From: Mesorhizobium sp. ORS 3324
GTDB lineage: Bacteria; Pseudomonadota; Alphaproteobacteria; Rhizobiales; Rhizobiaceae
Direction: 5' to 3'
NCBI GenBank assembly: GCA_000824825.2
Contig: LM655219.1
Span: 1-38,562 of the forward strand
Length of the DNA stretch: 38,562 nucleotides
The notes beneath the pieces were generated by a model, which was given only the letters and a program-made list of their open reading frames with translations, was not told the origin of the DNA and did no database searches. The position numbers and the translations under genes were made by a program. This document shows positions 24,420 through 33,130 of the stretch, in pieces. Every line of letters starts with the position of its first letter. Positions within the stretch are counted from its first letter, which is position 1.

Positions 24420-24448
24420 AAACGGCTTTCATTCGGTTGCCGTTTTTT
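24420..24448 (+). terminator. Terminator-like hairpin in the divergent intergenic region
   Basis: AAACGGC (24420-24426) pairs with GCCGTTT (24439-24445), followed by further T residues. It lies between the divergent methyltransferase and AraC genes with no gene upstream on this strand, so it may end a leader or small RNA. Confidence 0.4.
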
Positions 24449-24559
24449 CTTTAAAGCCACATCTTCTACCAACTCAGAATTATTTGTGATTTGTCTGGCA
24501 ACCTATGGTTATGCACAAGGCATGAGGGCGAGCTTCTCGTAATACGGAGGCCGTTTCGA

Positions 24560-25450
24560 TTGACGGAGACCTTGTGCCTGGACCCGAACAAGATGCGCTC
24601 TTCACGACACCAGACGTTGGCTCATCAGTACGAGAGCTGGGGAAAAATACGAGCAGACCTAATTAGTAGGACAGGGCTGGAACGACAGGAGACAAGAATT
24701 TGGCATCCCCGCCATATGTTCCTGATGAACCTGAAAGGTGCTGCGCGTCGCGGGGAAGACTTCATCGATGGCCGCCGGATTTCTTTCTCAGAAAGGCGGC
24801 CGGGCTCGATAATCTATATCCCTGCCGAGAGCGAGTGGACTGGCTGGGATGAGGGCGATGCAATAGCATCCTACCTGCTGGTATCGATCGATCGCGAATT
24901 CGCTGAACAGGCTTTTGGGGGATCGGGCTTTTGCCGCCCGGCGGAACTTCCACCATGGATCGGTTTTCGTGACAGCACCATAGAAGCTGCGCTTCAGACA
25001 ATAGCCGCCGAGCTCAGATGTCCCGATCCGATAAGCGTGACGATGGTGGAGAGTCAGGTCGCGCTATTGTTCGTGCAATTGGTCAGGTTGAGGCGAACTT
25101 ACCATCAGCCGGCAAAAGGCGGTCTGTCAGCTTTCGATCTCAAACGCGTGATGGCGATGATCGAGTCGTTGTCGGACGAAAGGCCTACGCTAGCCGACCT
25201 CGCAAGAGAGCTTGGTATCAGCCGGTTTCATTTCGGTAGAGCCTTCAAGCAGTCGACGGGGATGACGCCGCATGCGTTCATCGCCCGGCGTCGACTGGAG
25301 CAGTCCGCACAGATGCTTCGTTCGACCAACCTGTCGGCGACCAGAATTGCGATGGAATGCGGCTTCGGCAGTTCGAGCCATTTCACAATCGCTTTCAAGC
25401 GGGCGTTCGGCGCCAATCCGATCGAATTCCGGCGCAAGTGCAAGACATAG
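24560..25450 (+). CDS. AraC-family transcriptional regulator
   Basis: A 296-residue AraC-type activator. The N-terminal 170 residues form a cupin-like effector domain (SERRPGSIIYIPAESEW in the barrel). The C-terminal 100 residues hold two helix-turn-helix motifs: LADLARELGISRFHFGRAFK, and the second in SATRIAMECGFGSSSHFTIAF followed by the signature P-x-E-F-R. The start is uncertain: a TTG at 24560 has a GGAGG at good distance, the first ATG is at 24593, and the frame is open from 24491. It is followed by the MFS gene 110 bases later. It likely activates the adjacent exporter operon and perhaps the divergent methyltransferase. Confidence 0.87.
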   Translation: MTETLCLDPNKMRSSRHQTLAHQYESWGKIRADLISRTGLERQETRIWHPRHMFLMNLKGAARRGEDFIDGRRISFSERRPGSIIYIPAESEWTGWDEGDAIASYLLVSIDREFAEQAFGGSGFCRPAELPPWIGFRDSTIEAALQTIAAELRCPDPISVTMVESQVALLFVQLVRLRRTYHQPAKGGLSAFDLKRVMAMIESLSDERPTLADLARELGISRFHFGRAFKQSTGMTPHAFIARRRLEQSAQMLRSTNLSATRIAMECGFGSSSHFTIAFKRAFGANPIEFRRKCKT

Positions 25451-25560
25451 ACGCCGAAATTGGCTGATTTGAGCAAGGAATTGAAAAGTCCGGCATCACT
25501 GTAAAGCAAGCTTGGCAGTAGCATGTATGACAGGCGGCCGTATGGTTGGACGCGCCCCCC

Positions 25561-26754
25561 ATGTCACAGGCATGCCGAAATCATTGTGACCAAAGACCCA
25601 CAGCCCAGTCCAGGGTGTTGCTCCAATTCCTGGTCAGCACGTTGTCGGCGGCGGTCGGACGAAACGGCTATTACATTGCATCCGCTTGGATCCTTGTCGA
25701 CGCGGGATATGGAAGCGCCAGCGTGGCGATGGTTCTTGCGATCGTCACTATGGTCGAACTCATCGCCAGCCCTCTAGTCGGCGTGGCGGCGGATCGGTTT
25801 GATCGGCGCCGGTTGGCTATCGCAGCGGACCTCACACGCTTTGCCATGATGCTCGCCACAGCTTGCGCACTCGTCTACAAGGACGCATTTCTAACAATCT
25901 GCCTCTCAGCGGTCCTCTTCGCGTTTTGTGACCGTGTCGCTCTTACAAGTTCTTTGTCGGTGATCCCCGCCATGGTGCGGGGCGGCGATCTCGTGGCCTC
26001 AAATTCCGCTGTCTTCTTCGTCATGCAATTCGGCTGCCTCGGGGCTGCTTTGCTTTCGGGGCCTTTGCTTAGTCAGCGCTCGCCCACCCTGGCGTTCACA
26101 GTCCTTGCTGTGTTCTTCCTTGTTTCAGCGATCAGCCTCTCCTCGATGCGAGTAGGCTCGGTGTCGTTCAGCAGGCCCAAAAGCTTCGTCTTCAACGTTG
26201 ACCCCGGGCTACTGCGCCTCTTCGGCGTCTATGCGCTTCTTCACGGGGGCGCGGTGCTGGTCACCGTGATGGGATCAGCCTTTGTTTTGGAAGAACACAA
26301 AGGTACCGCAGTCGATTTCGGCTACCTCGAAGCGACCTGGTCGGTAGGCTCGCTGATCGGAGCTTTTCTTGCCGCTAGGCTGACGCGAACAATATGTCCC
26401 CATAAACTGCATGTCGTTCTTTTGCGCCTATCCGCGTTCTCGCTGATGGCACTTCTATTTATGCCCCTGCCCTGCTCGCTGATCGTCTTTGCCACACTTG
26501 GATTTTTATACAATCTCGGACGCATCAGCGCTGAGGTCACATTACAGTCGCGGGTTTGCGATAGTGCATTGGGCAGAGCCAAGGGTATAATGCATAGTTT
26601 TGCTGTGGCGCTGGGATTGTTCATTTTCAGCGTCACTGCAGTTGTGGGGGACCATGCGTTTCCTTCGACGATCTTCTTAGGCTTCGGAGTGATGCTCCTC
26701 ATCAGCGTTTCTTTTCTGAGCGGAGGTATCGCGCAGCAAAAGGGAGAATTGTGA
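25561..26754 (+). CDS. MFS exporter (EntS-like MFS_3 type)
   Basis: A 397-residue, 12-helix major facilitator protein. Motif A is present between helices 2 and 3 as GVAADRFDRRRLAIAADLTR, the form typical of the MFS_3 group that includes the enterobactin exporter EntS and other drug and metallophore exporters. Substrate unknown, but a proton-driven efflux role is likely. The ATG at 25561 lacks a clear ribosome site; an upstream TTG at 25546 is possible. The stop is separated by a single base from the GTG of the next gene, so the two proteins are made together. Confidence 0.85.
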   Translation: MSQACRNHCDQRPTAQSRVLLQFLVSTLSAAVGRNGYYIASAWILVDAGYGSASVAMVLAIVTMVELIASPLVGVAADRFDRRRLAIAADLTRFAMMLATACALVYKDAFLTICLSAVLFAFCDRVALTSSLSVIPAMVRGGDLVASNSAVFFVMQFGCLGAALLSGPLLSQRSPTLAFTVLAVFFLVSAISLSSMRVGSVSFSRPKSFVFNVDPGLLRLFGVYALLHGGAVLVTVMGSAFVLEEHKGTAVDFGYLEATWSVGSLIGAFLAARLTRTICPHKLHVVLLRLSAFSLMALLFMPLPCSLIVFATLGFLYNLGRISAEVTLQSRVCDSALGRAKGIMHSFAVALGLFIFSVTAVVGDHAFPSTIFLGFGVMLLISVSFLSGGIAQQKGEL

Positions 26755-26755
26755 G

Positions 26756-28159
26756 GTGGACGAGCTGGCAACAGATGTAGATGCAAAACAGGCAATCCTC
26801 GGGTCACTGGCAGTGCTCTACCCGTGGACGAAACCTTTTCAGTCACGACCGGTCCGCGAGTATGCGTTCCGCATCTTCAAGGCGCCCGCTCCAGGACCTG
26901 CGCCAGAAATCCGGCTCCGATCCTTCGCCAAACTGCTCGCCGTCATCACCAAGGCGGCGCGACGAAACGGATTGTCGACCGATACCGCCGCGCAAATCTG
27001 CAGGGATTTCGAAAAGCACCGCGTATTGCAGACCGGCCCACATTTGTTTCTCCTCATAGAGCCCGAGGCCTACTATACGCATCTCTTCAGCCTCCTTGGC
27101 CTCTCGGCCCATGGCTGCTCCACCTACGTTTCCTATGCCGTTTCGACCGTGAACCTCGTTGAAAAACCGCGCAAAGGGCCGGGCTGGCTGACCGTCGACG
27201 CAAAGCCAATCAACGTCTTCGGTCTCAGCCGAAGCCGGATGATCGGATATAGCCTTCTGGCCAGGCAAGGACCCTACCGTTTCGAGATGGTGCCTGCGGA
27301 ACCAAACGCTGAAGGAGATCAACTTGCGCTGCTTCGCAGCCTTCTACCAAAATCGCAATTTGAGAGGCCGGCACATGCCATCAAGGCAGCCAATCTCAGC
27401 CTTTGGCCGAAACTGTTCGGAGGCCGCATTGCCTTCCTGCAGATCGACGACGAGGACATCGCGGACTTGGTGTCAGATCATCTTTCAGACGAGGATTCCT
27501 GGCTTCGAACGAGGCTGATTAAAGACCCCAAGGTCGCTTCGAACATCCTGGCCGAGATCGACGGGCTGGCGGCGAGCCCTTGGAGTGGCTGGCTCGCCCG
27601 CGGCACCGATTTCTTCTGGTTTTATGAAAACGGCAAGCGCCTGCCGCTGCGGCTGCGGGCGGGGGAACTCGTACATTTGACGACGGGAAAGAAGGTGGCC
27701 CGATTTGCGGCACCAGACATCCTTGATGGACTTGCAAACCGCAGGCTGATCCCCAATCTGCTCCTTGCTTTCCTAGTACTGTCGATCCTACCCGGCGTGC
27801 GCGCGCTCGGAGGAAGTCATCAGCCGATCTACTATCCTTTGATGCGCTACGTCTTATGCCGCGCGCTCGAAGCCTCGAGCGCCGATCCGGATCTTCGACA
27901 TGCGCTCGCAAGCGACGATTTGCCGGGAGCTTGGGGACACAGGGTAATTGAATGCGAAGATGATCCGTTAGGGGCTTTCGACCGAAACTGGAACGGGACC
28001 AGCGACATGATTGAGCGGATCGGTAATGTCTCGCTGTCGAAGGTGTGCGGAAGCATGAGGAGCTTTGTTTCCGATCCTTCTTGGCTCGAACTTCACAGAC
28101 GACTTCGAGATCGGGCGATCGCACCTACTGATACGGAATGGCGGTTTGCGGCATCCTGA
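26756..28159 (+). CDS. Uncharacterised 467-residue protein, coupled to exporter
   Basis: A 467-residue soluble protein of no family I recognise. It starts at a GTG one base after the exporter stop, with AGGGAGA as ribosome site inside the exporter end. It is mixed alpha/beta. Notable segments are YYTHLFSLLGLSAHGCSTY (108-126), KPINVFGLSRSRMIGYSLL (162-180), WLARGTDFFWFYENGKRLPL (near 282-301), and a hydrophobic LLLAFLVLSILPGVRALGG followed by SHQPIYYPLMRYVL (near 340-370). The last, with His, Gln, Tyr and Arg, could be an active-site loop. No signal peptide or P-loop is seen. By position it is probably a biosynthetic enzyme for what the exporter carries; that is inference. Confidence 0.75.
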   Translation: MDELATDVDAKQAILGSLAVLYPWTKPFQSRPVREYAFRIFKAPAPGPAPEIRLRSFAKLLAVITKAARRNGLSTDTAAQICRDFEKHRVLQTGPHLFLLIEPEAYYTHLFSLLGLSAHGCSTYVSYAVSTVNLVEKPRKGPGWLTVDAKPINVFGLSRSRMIGYSLLARQGPYRFEMVPAEPNAEGDQLALLRSLLPKSQFERPAHAIKAANLSLWPKLFGGRIAFLQIDDEDIADLVSDHLSDEDSWLRTRLIKDPKVASNILAEIDGLAASPWSGWLARGTDFFWFYENGKRLPLRLRAGELVHLTTGKKVARFAAPDILDGLANRRLIPNLLLAFLVLSILPGVRALGGSHQPIYYPLMRYVLCRALEASSADPDLRHALASDDLPGAWGHRVIECEDDPLGAFDRNWNGTSDMIERIGNVSLSKVCGSMRSFVSDPSWLELHRRLRDRAIAPTDTEWRFAAS

Positions 28160-28284
28160 CGAAGGTCGCGGATTTCTTCGGTGACAACAATCTCGTTGAC
28201 GCGCAAGAAGTTGAATTGGCCAAGTCGCCCGGCGCAACCTTGCACGTTAAAAAACTCAGCAGCCAATTGGCTGCGCCGTTTAAA

Positions 28285-28700
28285 ATAGGGACGTGCTGCC
28301 TTCCATGATCTCAAGCCGACCGTCAGGACAGTCGCAGACGACACGACTACCTCTTGCCCGCCAGACTCTTCGCAAATGCGCTCGGCTCGAGAATGAACAG
28401 CACCTTGTCGTAGCGTAGCGTCGGGGCCTGCGATAGCGTGCGGAAGTCTTTGCGGCACATCGCGCCGTCCTGATTCTCATGGTCTGCAAGGGGGCGGTGC
28501 ACGCCCTTCGGATTACGCGGCTGCCGAAGCGGGCGTTGAAATCGGAGGTAAACTCGGCCGCATAGGCATTGGCCGTCTCAATCGTGCTGATACCGCGCAG
28601 ACGCGGTTCCTTCAAAAGTCGGTCCTGCAGCGTCTGACTGGCCTTGTCCGACACGGCCTTTGGCCAGTCTCTGGAGTCGATTGGTACGGCAGTCAAATTG
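28285..28700 (-). pseudogene. ISNCY-type transposase remnant
   Basis: Minus-strand pieces of the C-terminal half of an ISNCY-family transposase. One frame reads QTLQDRLLKEPRLRGISTIE and FTSDFNARFG; a second reads MCRKDFRTLSQAPTLRYDKV and LFILEPSAFAKSLAGK; the first frame returns with VVCDCPDGRLEIMEGS. At least two frameshifts and a stop make it dead, and the catalytic core upstream is missing. It marks the right border of the low-GC methyltransferase-exporter locus. Confidence 0.8.
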
Positions 28701-28796
28701 GCGTTGGTACTTCGAGCCGGTACGGCCGCCACGCAGATCCGGCCCAAGAGGGCCGCGCATGAACTCGAAGGCGTTCTCTCATGCGCTCTTGCATCG

Positions 28797-28828
28797 ATGT
28801 TGAACGTAAGCTATGTAATGTTCAACAT
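28797..28828. promoter_or_regulatory. Inverted-repeat operator of the toxin-antitoxin genes
   Basis: A perfect nine-base inverted repeat, ATGTTGAAC (28797-28805) and GTTCAACAT (28820-28828), spacer 14 bases. It ends directly before the TAGGAG ribosome site of the antitoxin, as expected for an autoregulatory operator that covers promoter and translation start. Confidence 0.6.
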
Positions 28829-28838
28829 AGGAGTTTGC

Positions 28839-29135
28839 ATGGGCGCTCAAAACCATTCGGCTGCAGACAACGAAGCAAAGGTTGCGTTAACCCGTAACAA
28901 ACTCGTCCTCGAGCAGGCGAGGGCTGTTGGCCTCCTTGGCACCGTAAAAAATACGCGTTTGTCGGGACGTGTACCGTCGGAACTGATCGATGCTGCCAAG
29001 AAGCGCGCCCACGTCACATCGGACACCGAGTTATTGGAGCTTGCGCTATCGCGGTTGGCGCTGGAGGACGATTTCGGGGCTCGTCTCGTGAAGCGCAAGG
29101 GGAGCATCCCCTCGGATATCGACCTTGGGATTTAA
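28839..29135 (+). CDS. Antitoxin of a VapBC-like pair
   Basis: A 98-residue protein. Residues 50-80 read as a ribbon-helix-helix-like domain (RLSGRVPSELIDAAKKRA, then SDTELLELALSRLALED). The C-terminal tail with DDFGARLVKRKG and DLGI is the sort of flexible toxin-binding peptide seen in such antitoxins. TAGGAG precedes the ATG at 28839. The gene overlaps the toxin gene by 11 bases, and an inverted repeat lies just upstream. It should repress the operon and neutralise the toxin. Confidence 0.75.
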   Translation: MGAQNHSAADNEAKVALTRNKLVLEQARAVGLLGTVKNTRLSGRVPSELIDAAKKRAHVTSDTELLELALSRLALEDDFGARLVKRKGSIPSDIDLGI

Positions 29136-29715
29136 TCTTGCCGAGACCCTCCGATCACTCAAGCCACACAGACGCCAGGGGACACTGGCTCGTCGGGCCG
29201 ATGACGAATTGCCGTGGGTAAACGACGAGCCGACTATTGGCGGTCCGTTGTTTCTGGATGCCACCGTTTATCTCGATGTTCTGCAGGGTCGATCGCCGGC
29301 CGAGGTGGATAGGCTGCTGACGTATCGGCTGTGTCATCACTCGGCTGTTTGCCTTTCTGAGCTGACACACGCATTCGGCCGTCTGGATCCAACGCACACT
29401 TCTACGAAAACCGTTCTGAAAACGATCCAAGCAACGCTCGCAGATATACCTGAGCATCGGCTTCATGCTCCCGATGTTACAATCTGGGGGCAGGCCGGCA
29501 TCCTCGCCGGCCTCCTTTTCCGAATGAGCAATTTGCCGAGAGGCGCAGGTCACGAGCGCAAGTTCGTCAACGACGCTCTCGTTTTCCTGCAGGCGCGGCA
29601 ATTGGGTGCGAGCGTGCTTACGGGCAACACCCGGGACTTCGACCTTCTTTCTCAACTCGTTCCGACGGGACGCATTGTTCTGTACCGAACTCCACAAGCT
29701 TCCGGATCCGTCTGA
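29125..29715 (+). CDS. PIN-domain toxin (VapC-like)
   Basis: A 196-residue protein with a PIN ribonuclease core. Acidic residues are in place: Asp45 in LFLDATVYLD, Glu79 in LSELTHAF, Asp150 in VNDALVFLQA, and the TGNTRDFDLL motif (Asp171, Asp173) near the end. These bind Mg2+ for RNA cleavage. The first 40 residues are an extra N-terminal extension, so it is longer than a minimal VapC (about 130). The start is a TTG at 29125 that overlaps the antitoxin end by 11 bases; the next possible start lies further in. Target RNA unknown. Confidence 0.8.
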   Translation: MGFNLAETLRSLKPHRRQGTLARRADDELPWVNDEPTIGGPLFLDATVYLDVLQGRSPAEVDRLLTYRLCHHSAVCLSELTHAFGRLDPTHTSTKTVLKTIQATLADIPEHRLHAPDVTIWGQAGILAGLLFRMSNLPRGAGHERKFVNDALVFLQARQLGASVLTGNTRDFDLLSQLVPTGRIVLYRTPQASGSV

Positions 29716-29739
29716 AGTCGCCAGCCTTCCTTTCCCGCT

Positions 29740-30243
29740 TCAATCGGAAGGCGAGAAGTGTCGCATCTCTAACTGGCGCAACTGTCGCGTTACTAAATTC
29801 AACATTATGGAACGGAATTGGCTTTTGAACTCGGCGCGGCGCGGTGCCCCGCACCATTGCAATGCTTGGAAGCTTTCAGTTGGCGACAGGCGTTCCCGAT
29901 AGCCCGCCAGGAGATCCCTTGATCGGGTTCGCGCGCCGGCTTCAGGTCGAGCAAGCCTCGTGGCAACGGCCAGCAGATGCTCGTCCATGAGCCTCACGGC
30001 CGCAGGCTTGTCACCCTTCAGCAGCGCGTCGATGATCGCCTGATGCTCGTTGGCCGCGCATTCGGATGAATGCGGCCGGCCGTAAAGCGCCAGGATCAGC
30101 GAGCAGCGGGAGGCCACCTCCTGCACATAGCGTATGAGAAGGTCGTTGGCCGTCATGCTGACCAACAGCGTATGGAAGGCTCCGGATAGTCTGATCGATT
30201 CGGGACCATCGCGCCCTTGGGCCTGTTCTTCGGCCGCGACATG
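29740..30243 (-). pseudogene. GntR/FadR-type regulator, truncated (FCD domain only)
   Basis: The frame reads ESIRLSGAFHTLLVSMTAND, LLIRYVQEVASRCSLILALY and NEHQAIIDALLKGDKPAAV, the helical FCD effector domain of FadR-type GntR regulators with its metal or ligand His residues. The N-terminal winged helix that binds DNA is absent; the sequence breaks off near 30243. An internal ATG at 30165 opens 141 codons, so a short protein could be made, but it could not bind DNA by the usual domain. Confidence 0.7.
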
Positions 30244-30605
30244 GGACCCGGCGTGCCGTCAACCCGATCGACATCCTGGAGCGGGACCGGAGCGATGAGA
30301 TCCACTTCGCCCGACAGCAGCGGGTTCGGGAGCAAGGCCCTGGCCATGAGGATCGGCGCCAGCGTGTTGGCGCCGATGACGTCGAGAAACGTCCCCGCCT
30401 TCAACGAGCACGTGGAATTCCAGCCGCTGGACGTGACGGATCCCGCGTCGATCTATGCCCTGGCCGAGCGGCTGGCCTCGCCAGGGGCGCCGTAGTCGGC
30501 GACTCGTCGTTCTATGGCTATGGGGTGATGCTGCCCCATCCCCGGGCTCGATTTGATCGACGACGAGCACCGGCTCGGTTGATCTAAGTGGCCGCTGCCC
30601 CCGGT
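30244..30605. other. Scrambled remnant sequence
   Basis: Contains short stretches resembling pieces of short-chain dehydrogenases on both strands (plus: VEFQPLDVTDPASIYALAER; minus: GANTLAPILMARALLPN), too small and disordered to be a gene. It is probably the join of several deletions. Confidence 0.3.
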
Positions 30606-30905
30606 TCAGCGGACCTTACCATCGACGTCGCGCCAGTGACTATTCGATCTCGACAAGCTGCCTGCGCTGCAGGTCTCCATCCCATCCTCGTCGCAGGGCG
30701 TGACGCGCATCGAGGTGTAATGCTCAATCAGCGAACGGCTGATGCCAACATCCTTGAGCAGGCGATCCGGCATCGCGTGCAGCGCGGCGCGATCGCGGCG
30801 CGTCTTCATGGCGCGGACGGCAAGCCGCAAGCACCGTCCTAATAAGCCGGATGGGCTGAGGCCCGCCCGAATGGTTTCATTGGTGGCTCGAGCAAATCTC
30901 GACAT
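30606..30905 (-). CDS. DUF1127 protein
   Basis: A 99-residue basic protein with the DUF1127 core at about residues 37-62: RRDRAALHAMPDRLLKDVGI followed by SRSLIE. Such small proteins, common in rhizobia, are linked in a few species to phosphate and RNA metabolism. The N-terminal 35 residues are an extension with basic helices. The C-terminal 30 residues (after MRVTPCDEDG) look less conserved. Start chosen at the ATG 30905; no strong ribosome site is seen. Confidence 0.75.
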   Translation of the reverse strand: MSRFARATNETIRAGLSPSGLLGRCLRLAVRAMKTRRDRAALHAMPDRLLKDVGISRSLIEHYTSMRVTPCDEDGMETCSAGSLSRSNSHWRDVDGKVR

Positions 30906-30993
30906 TGTCGTCTCAACTGTTTGCGTGCGTCCGCGGCCGGCGGGTTCGCCGCCGGCCTGTCGGTGGATCGCCCTGTCGTGAATCATCCGGGGC

Positions 30994-31269
30994 TTACGCC
31001 TTGGCGGTTTCCGGCCCGATGCGGGCCGAGATCATGGTCACCTTGTTAGCGGGGAAGCCGCCCTCGCGGGCATGCCGCTTGATGGTTTCGGCGCTGTCGG
31101 CCTCGTGCACGCAATAGATCTTGTCGCCGGCGACATAGCTCGTCACCCAGCTATAGGGCACGCCAAGCCCCGCCACCACTTCGTTGGACTTCGCTGAAAT
31201 TTCTCTCAGTTCAGCCGCGCTGAGCTTGTCGGCGCCGGGAATTTCGCGTTCGATGATGAATGTCGGCAT
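30994..31269 (-). CDS. DUF4242 domain protein
   Basis: A 91-residue protein beginning MPTFIIEREIPGADKLS, with GVPYSWVTSYVAGDKIYCVH and the end KVTMISARIGPETAKA. This is the ferredoxin-like DUF4242 family (some members bind nickel, some act as small regulators). GGAG lies seven to eight bases before the ATG. It diverges from the BTAD-type regulator at 31424, an arrangement that suggests the regulator controls it. Confidence 0.88.
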   Translation of the reverse strand: MPTFIIEREIPGADKLSAAELREISAKSNEVVAGLGVPYSWVTSYVAGDKIYCVHEADSAETIKRHAREGGFPANKVTMISARIGPETAKA

Positions 31270-31423
31270 TATCGGTCTCCATTTGCATTGCCGTTGGTGG
31301 GTTGACGGCACAGTGGAACCGCCCGCCGTTGGACCTCGCGTGCCGGGTCGTGAAAAAAAGCGGAGGCCCATCACACGCTCCGTCACACGGATTGCCGCCA
31401 ATGGCACCCCAGGAGGAAAAGGC

Positions 31424-33130
31424 GTGGGCAAGACAATCAGACTCCTCGGCGAACCGGCCATCATCGACGCCGACGGCCAGAGCCAGCCGGTGCGCGGCCA
31501 CCAGGCGTGGGCCCTGCTCGCTCGCGCCGTGCTGGCGCGCGCGCCTATCGACCGCCGGGGTCTTGCGGCGGAACTGTTTCCCGAGACCGCCGACCCGCTG
31601 GGCTCACTGCGCTGGTGCCTGGCCTCGCTACGCAAGGCGCTCAACGCCGCCGAATGCCTGAACGGCGATCCGCTCAAATGCAGCTTCGGCCCTGACATCG
31701 AGGTGGACGTGCTGCGGCTTGACAGCGACGATTTCGACGTCGAGCAGGCCGGACAGCTGCTTGGCAAGATTGAGCCGCGCTGCAGTGCCGAATTCTCAAC
31801 ATGGCTGCTGGTCGAGCGCGAGCGCATCGCAGGCATCATCGAAGCGCGTATCCGGCAGGAAGTGATCCGTGCCATGGCGATCGAGGACCACTCGCGCGCC
31901 GTGCGGTTGGCAGAGCTCGGCGTTCGTCGCAATCCCTATGACGAGGGCGCGCATATCCTGCTGGTGAAAAGCCTGGCGCTCGCCGGGCGTTATGAGGCGG
32001 CGCTCCAGCAGGTCGAAGCGAGCGAGGCCAGCTTCTTGGCCGAGCTCGGCGAGCGGCCCTCGGCCGCCCTGCGCAGCGCCGCCCGCCGCAATGTCGCCTC
32101 GGCGCCCAGCGGGATCTCACCGAAGGCCTTCGTGAGGTCGTTGGTGCAGTCGGGGCTTGCCGCCCTTTCGGCCGGCGCGTCCGACGCAGGAATCGACTGC
32201 TTGCGCCGCGCGATGCGCGACGCCGAAAAGATCGGTGATCTAAACCTTGCCGCCACGGCTGCGTTCGAGCTCGGCAGCGCGCTGGTCCATGCGGTCAGGG
32301 GCTATGACGACGAAGGCTCGATTCTGCTTCGCCAGGCGATCGAGCTGGCGCGTCGGGTGGGCAACGCCGGCATCGCCTCGACGGGCTTTCGAGAGCTCGG
32401 CTATGTCGAGGCACTTGCCGGCCGGCGGCCGTCGGCAGCCGCCTATCTCACGCAGGCGATGGAAACCGCCGAGGGCAGTGAGGCGCTTGCTGGTGTCCAT
32501 GGGGTCATCGCCTTTAACCTTGTTGATTGGGGTCGGGTCGACGAAGGCCTCGATCACTACATGCGGTCTCTGGAGCATGCGCGTTCCGCCGGCAACCGCC
32601 GCCGTGAGATCTGGTCGCTCGGCCTCGGTGGTTGGGGCCAGCTCGCCGCCGACCGGTTGGAGGAGGCAGACCGCTGGCTGGGCGATTGCCTGGCGCTGGT
32701 CGAGGAGCAGCGCTGGGTCTCGTTCCGGCCGTGGCCGGTGGCGGTGCTGAGTGAATCCCACACACGCCAGGGCGTGAGCCCGCGAGAGTTGCGGCCGGCG
32801 CTAGAGGAGGCCTTCGCGCTGAGTTGCCAGCTCGGCGATCCCTGCTGGGAGGGTACGGTGGCACGCGCGCTGGCGCTGACCTATGACGCGGAGGGCGCCT
32901 GGTCCGAGGCAATCTCCTGGCTTGGCGAGGCAGGTCGGCGCGCCGCCCGCGACAACGACAGCTATTCAGCTCTGCGCGTCGAGATCCTCGCGAACCAAGC
33001 CGAGATCGGCCGCCGCCACGATATGCATGAGGCCGCCGACGCCATTGGCCGCGAATGGCTGGCGCTGGCCGCTCGCACCCATCGTGACAGCCATGTCGCG
33101 CGCGCCGCGGCCTTCATCGCGCGAGTGTAG
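31424..33130 (+). CDS. BTAD/SARP-like transcriptional regulator with TPR region
   Basis: A 568-residue protein. Residues 1-75 resemble an OmpR-type winged helix (IRLLGEPAIIDADGQSQPVR, then SLRWCLASLRKALN). Residues 100-235 read as the bacterial transcriptional activator (BTAD) helical domain, including VRRNPYDEGAHILLVKSLAL. From 245 to the end TPR-like helical repeats follow (for example RAMRDAEKIGDLNLAATAAF). The GTG at 31424 has a strong AGGAGG seven bases upstream; the frame is open further up into the promoter. SARP-like activators are best known in actinomycetes; rhizobial members with TPR domains are poorly studied. It diverges from the DUF4242 gene. Confidence 0.82.
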   Translation: MGKTIRLLGEPAIIDADGQSQPVRGHQAWALLARAVLARAPIDRRGLAAELFPETADPLGSLRWCLASLRKALNAAECLNGDPLKCSFGPDIEVDVLRLDSDDFDVEQAGQLLGKIEPRCSAEFSTWLLVERERIAGIIEARIRQEVIRAMAIEDHSRAVRLAELGVRRNPYDEGAHILLVKSLALAGRYEAALQQVEASEASFLAELGERPSAALRSAARRNVASAPSGISPKAFVRSLVQSGLAALSAGASDAGIDCLRRAMRDAEKIGDLNLAATAAFELGSALVHAVRGYDDEGSILLRQAIELARRVGNAGIASTGFRELGYVEALAGRRPSAAAYLTQAMETAEGSEALAGVHGVIAFNLVDWGRVDEGLDHYMRSLEHARSAGNRRREIWSLGLGGWGQLAADRLEEADRWLGDCLALVEEQRWVSFRPWPVAVLSESHTRQGVSPRELRPALEEAFALSCQLGDPCWEGTVARALALTYDAEGAWSEAISWLGEAGRRAARDNDSYSALRVEILANQAEIGRRHDMHEAADAIGREWLALAARTHRDSHVARAAAFIARV

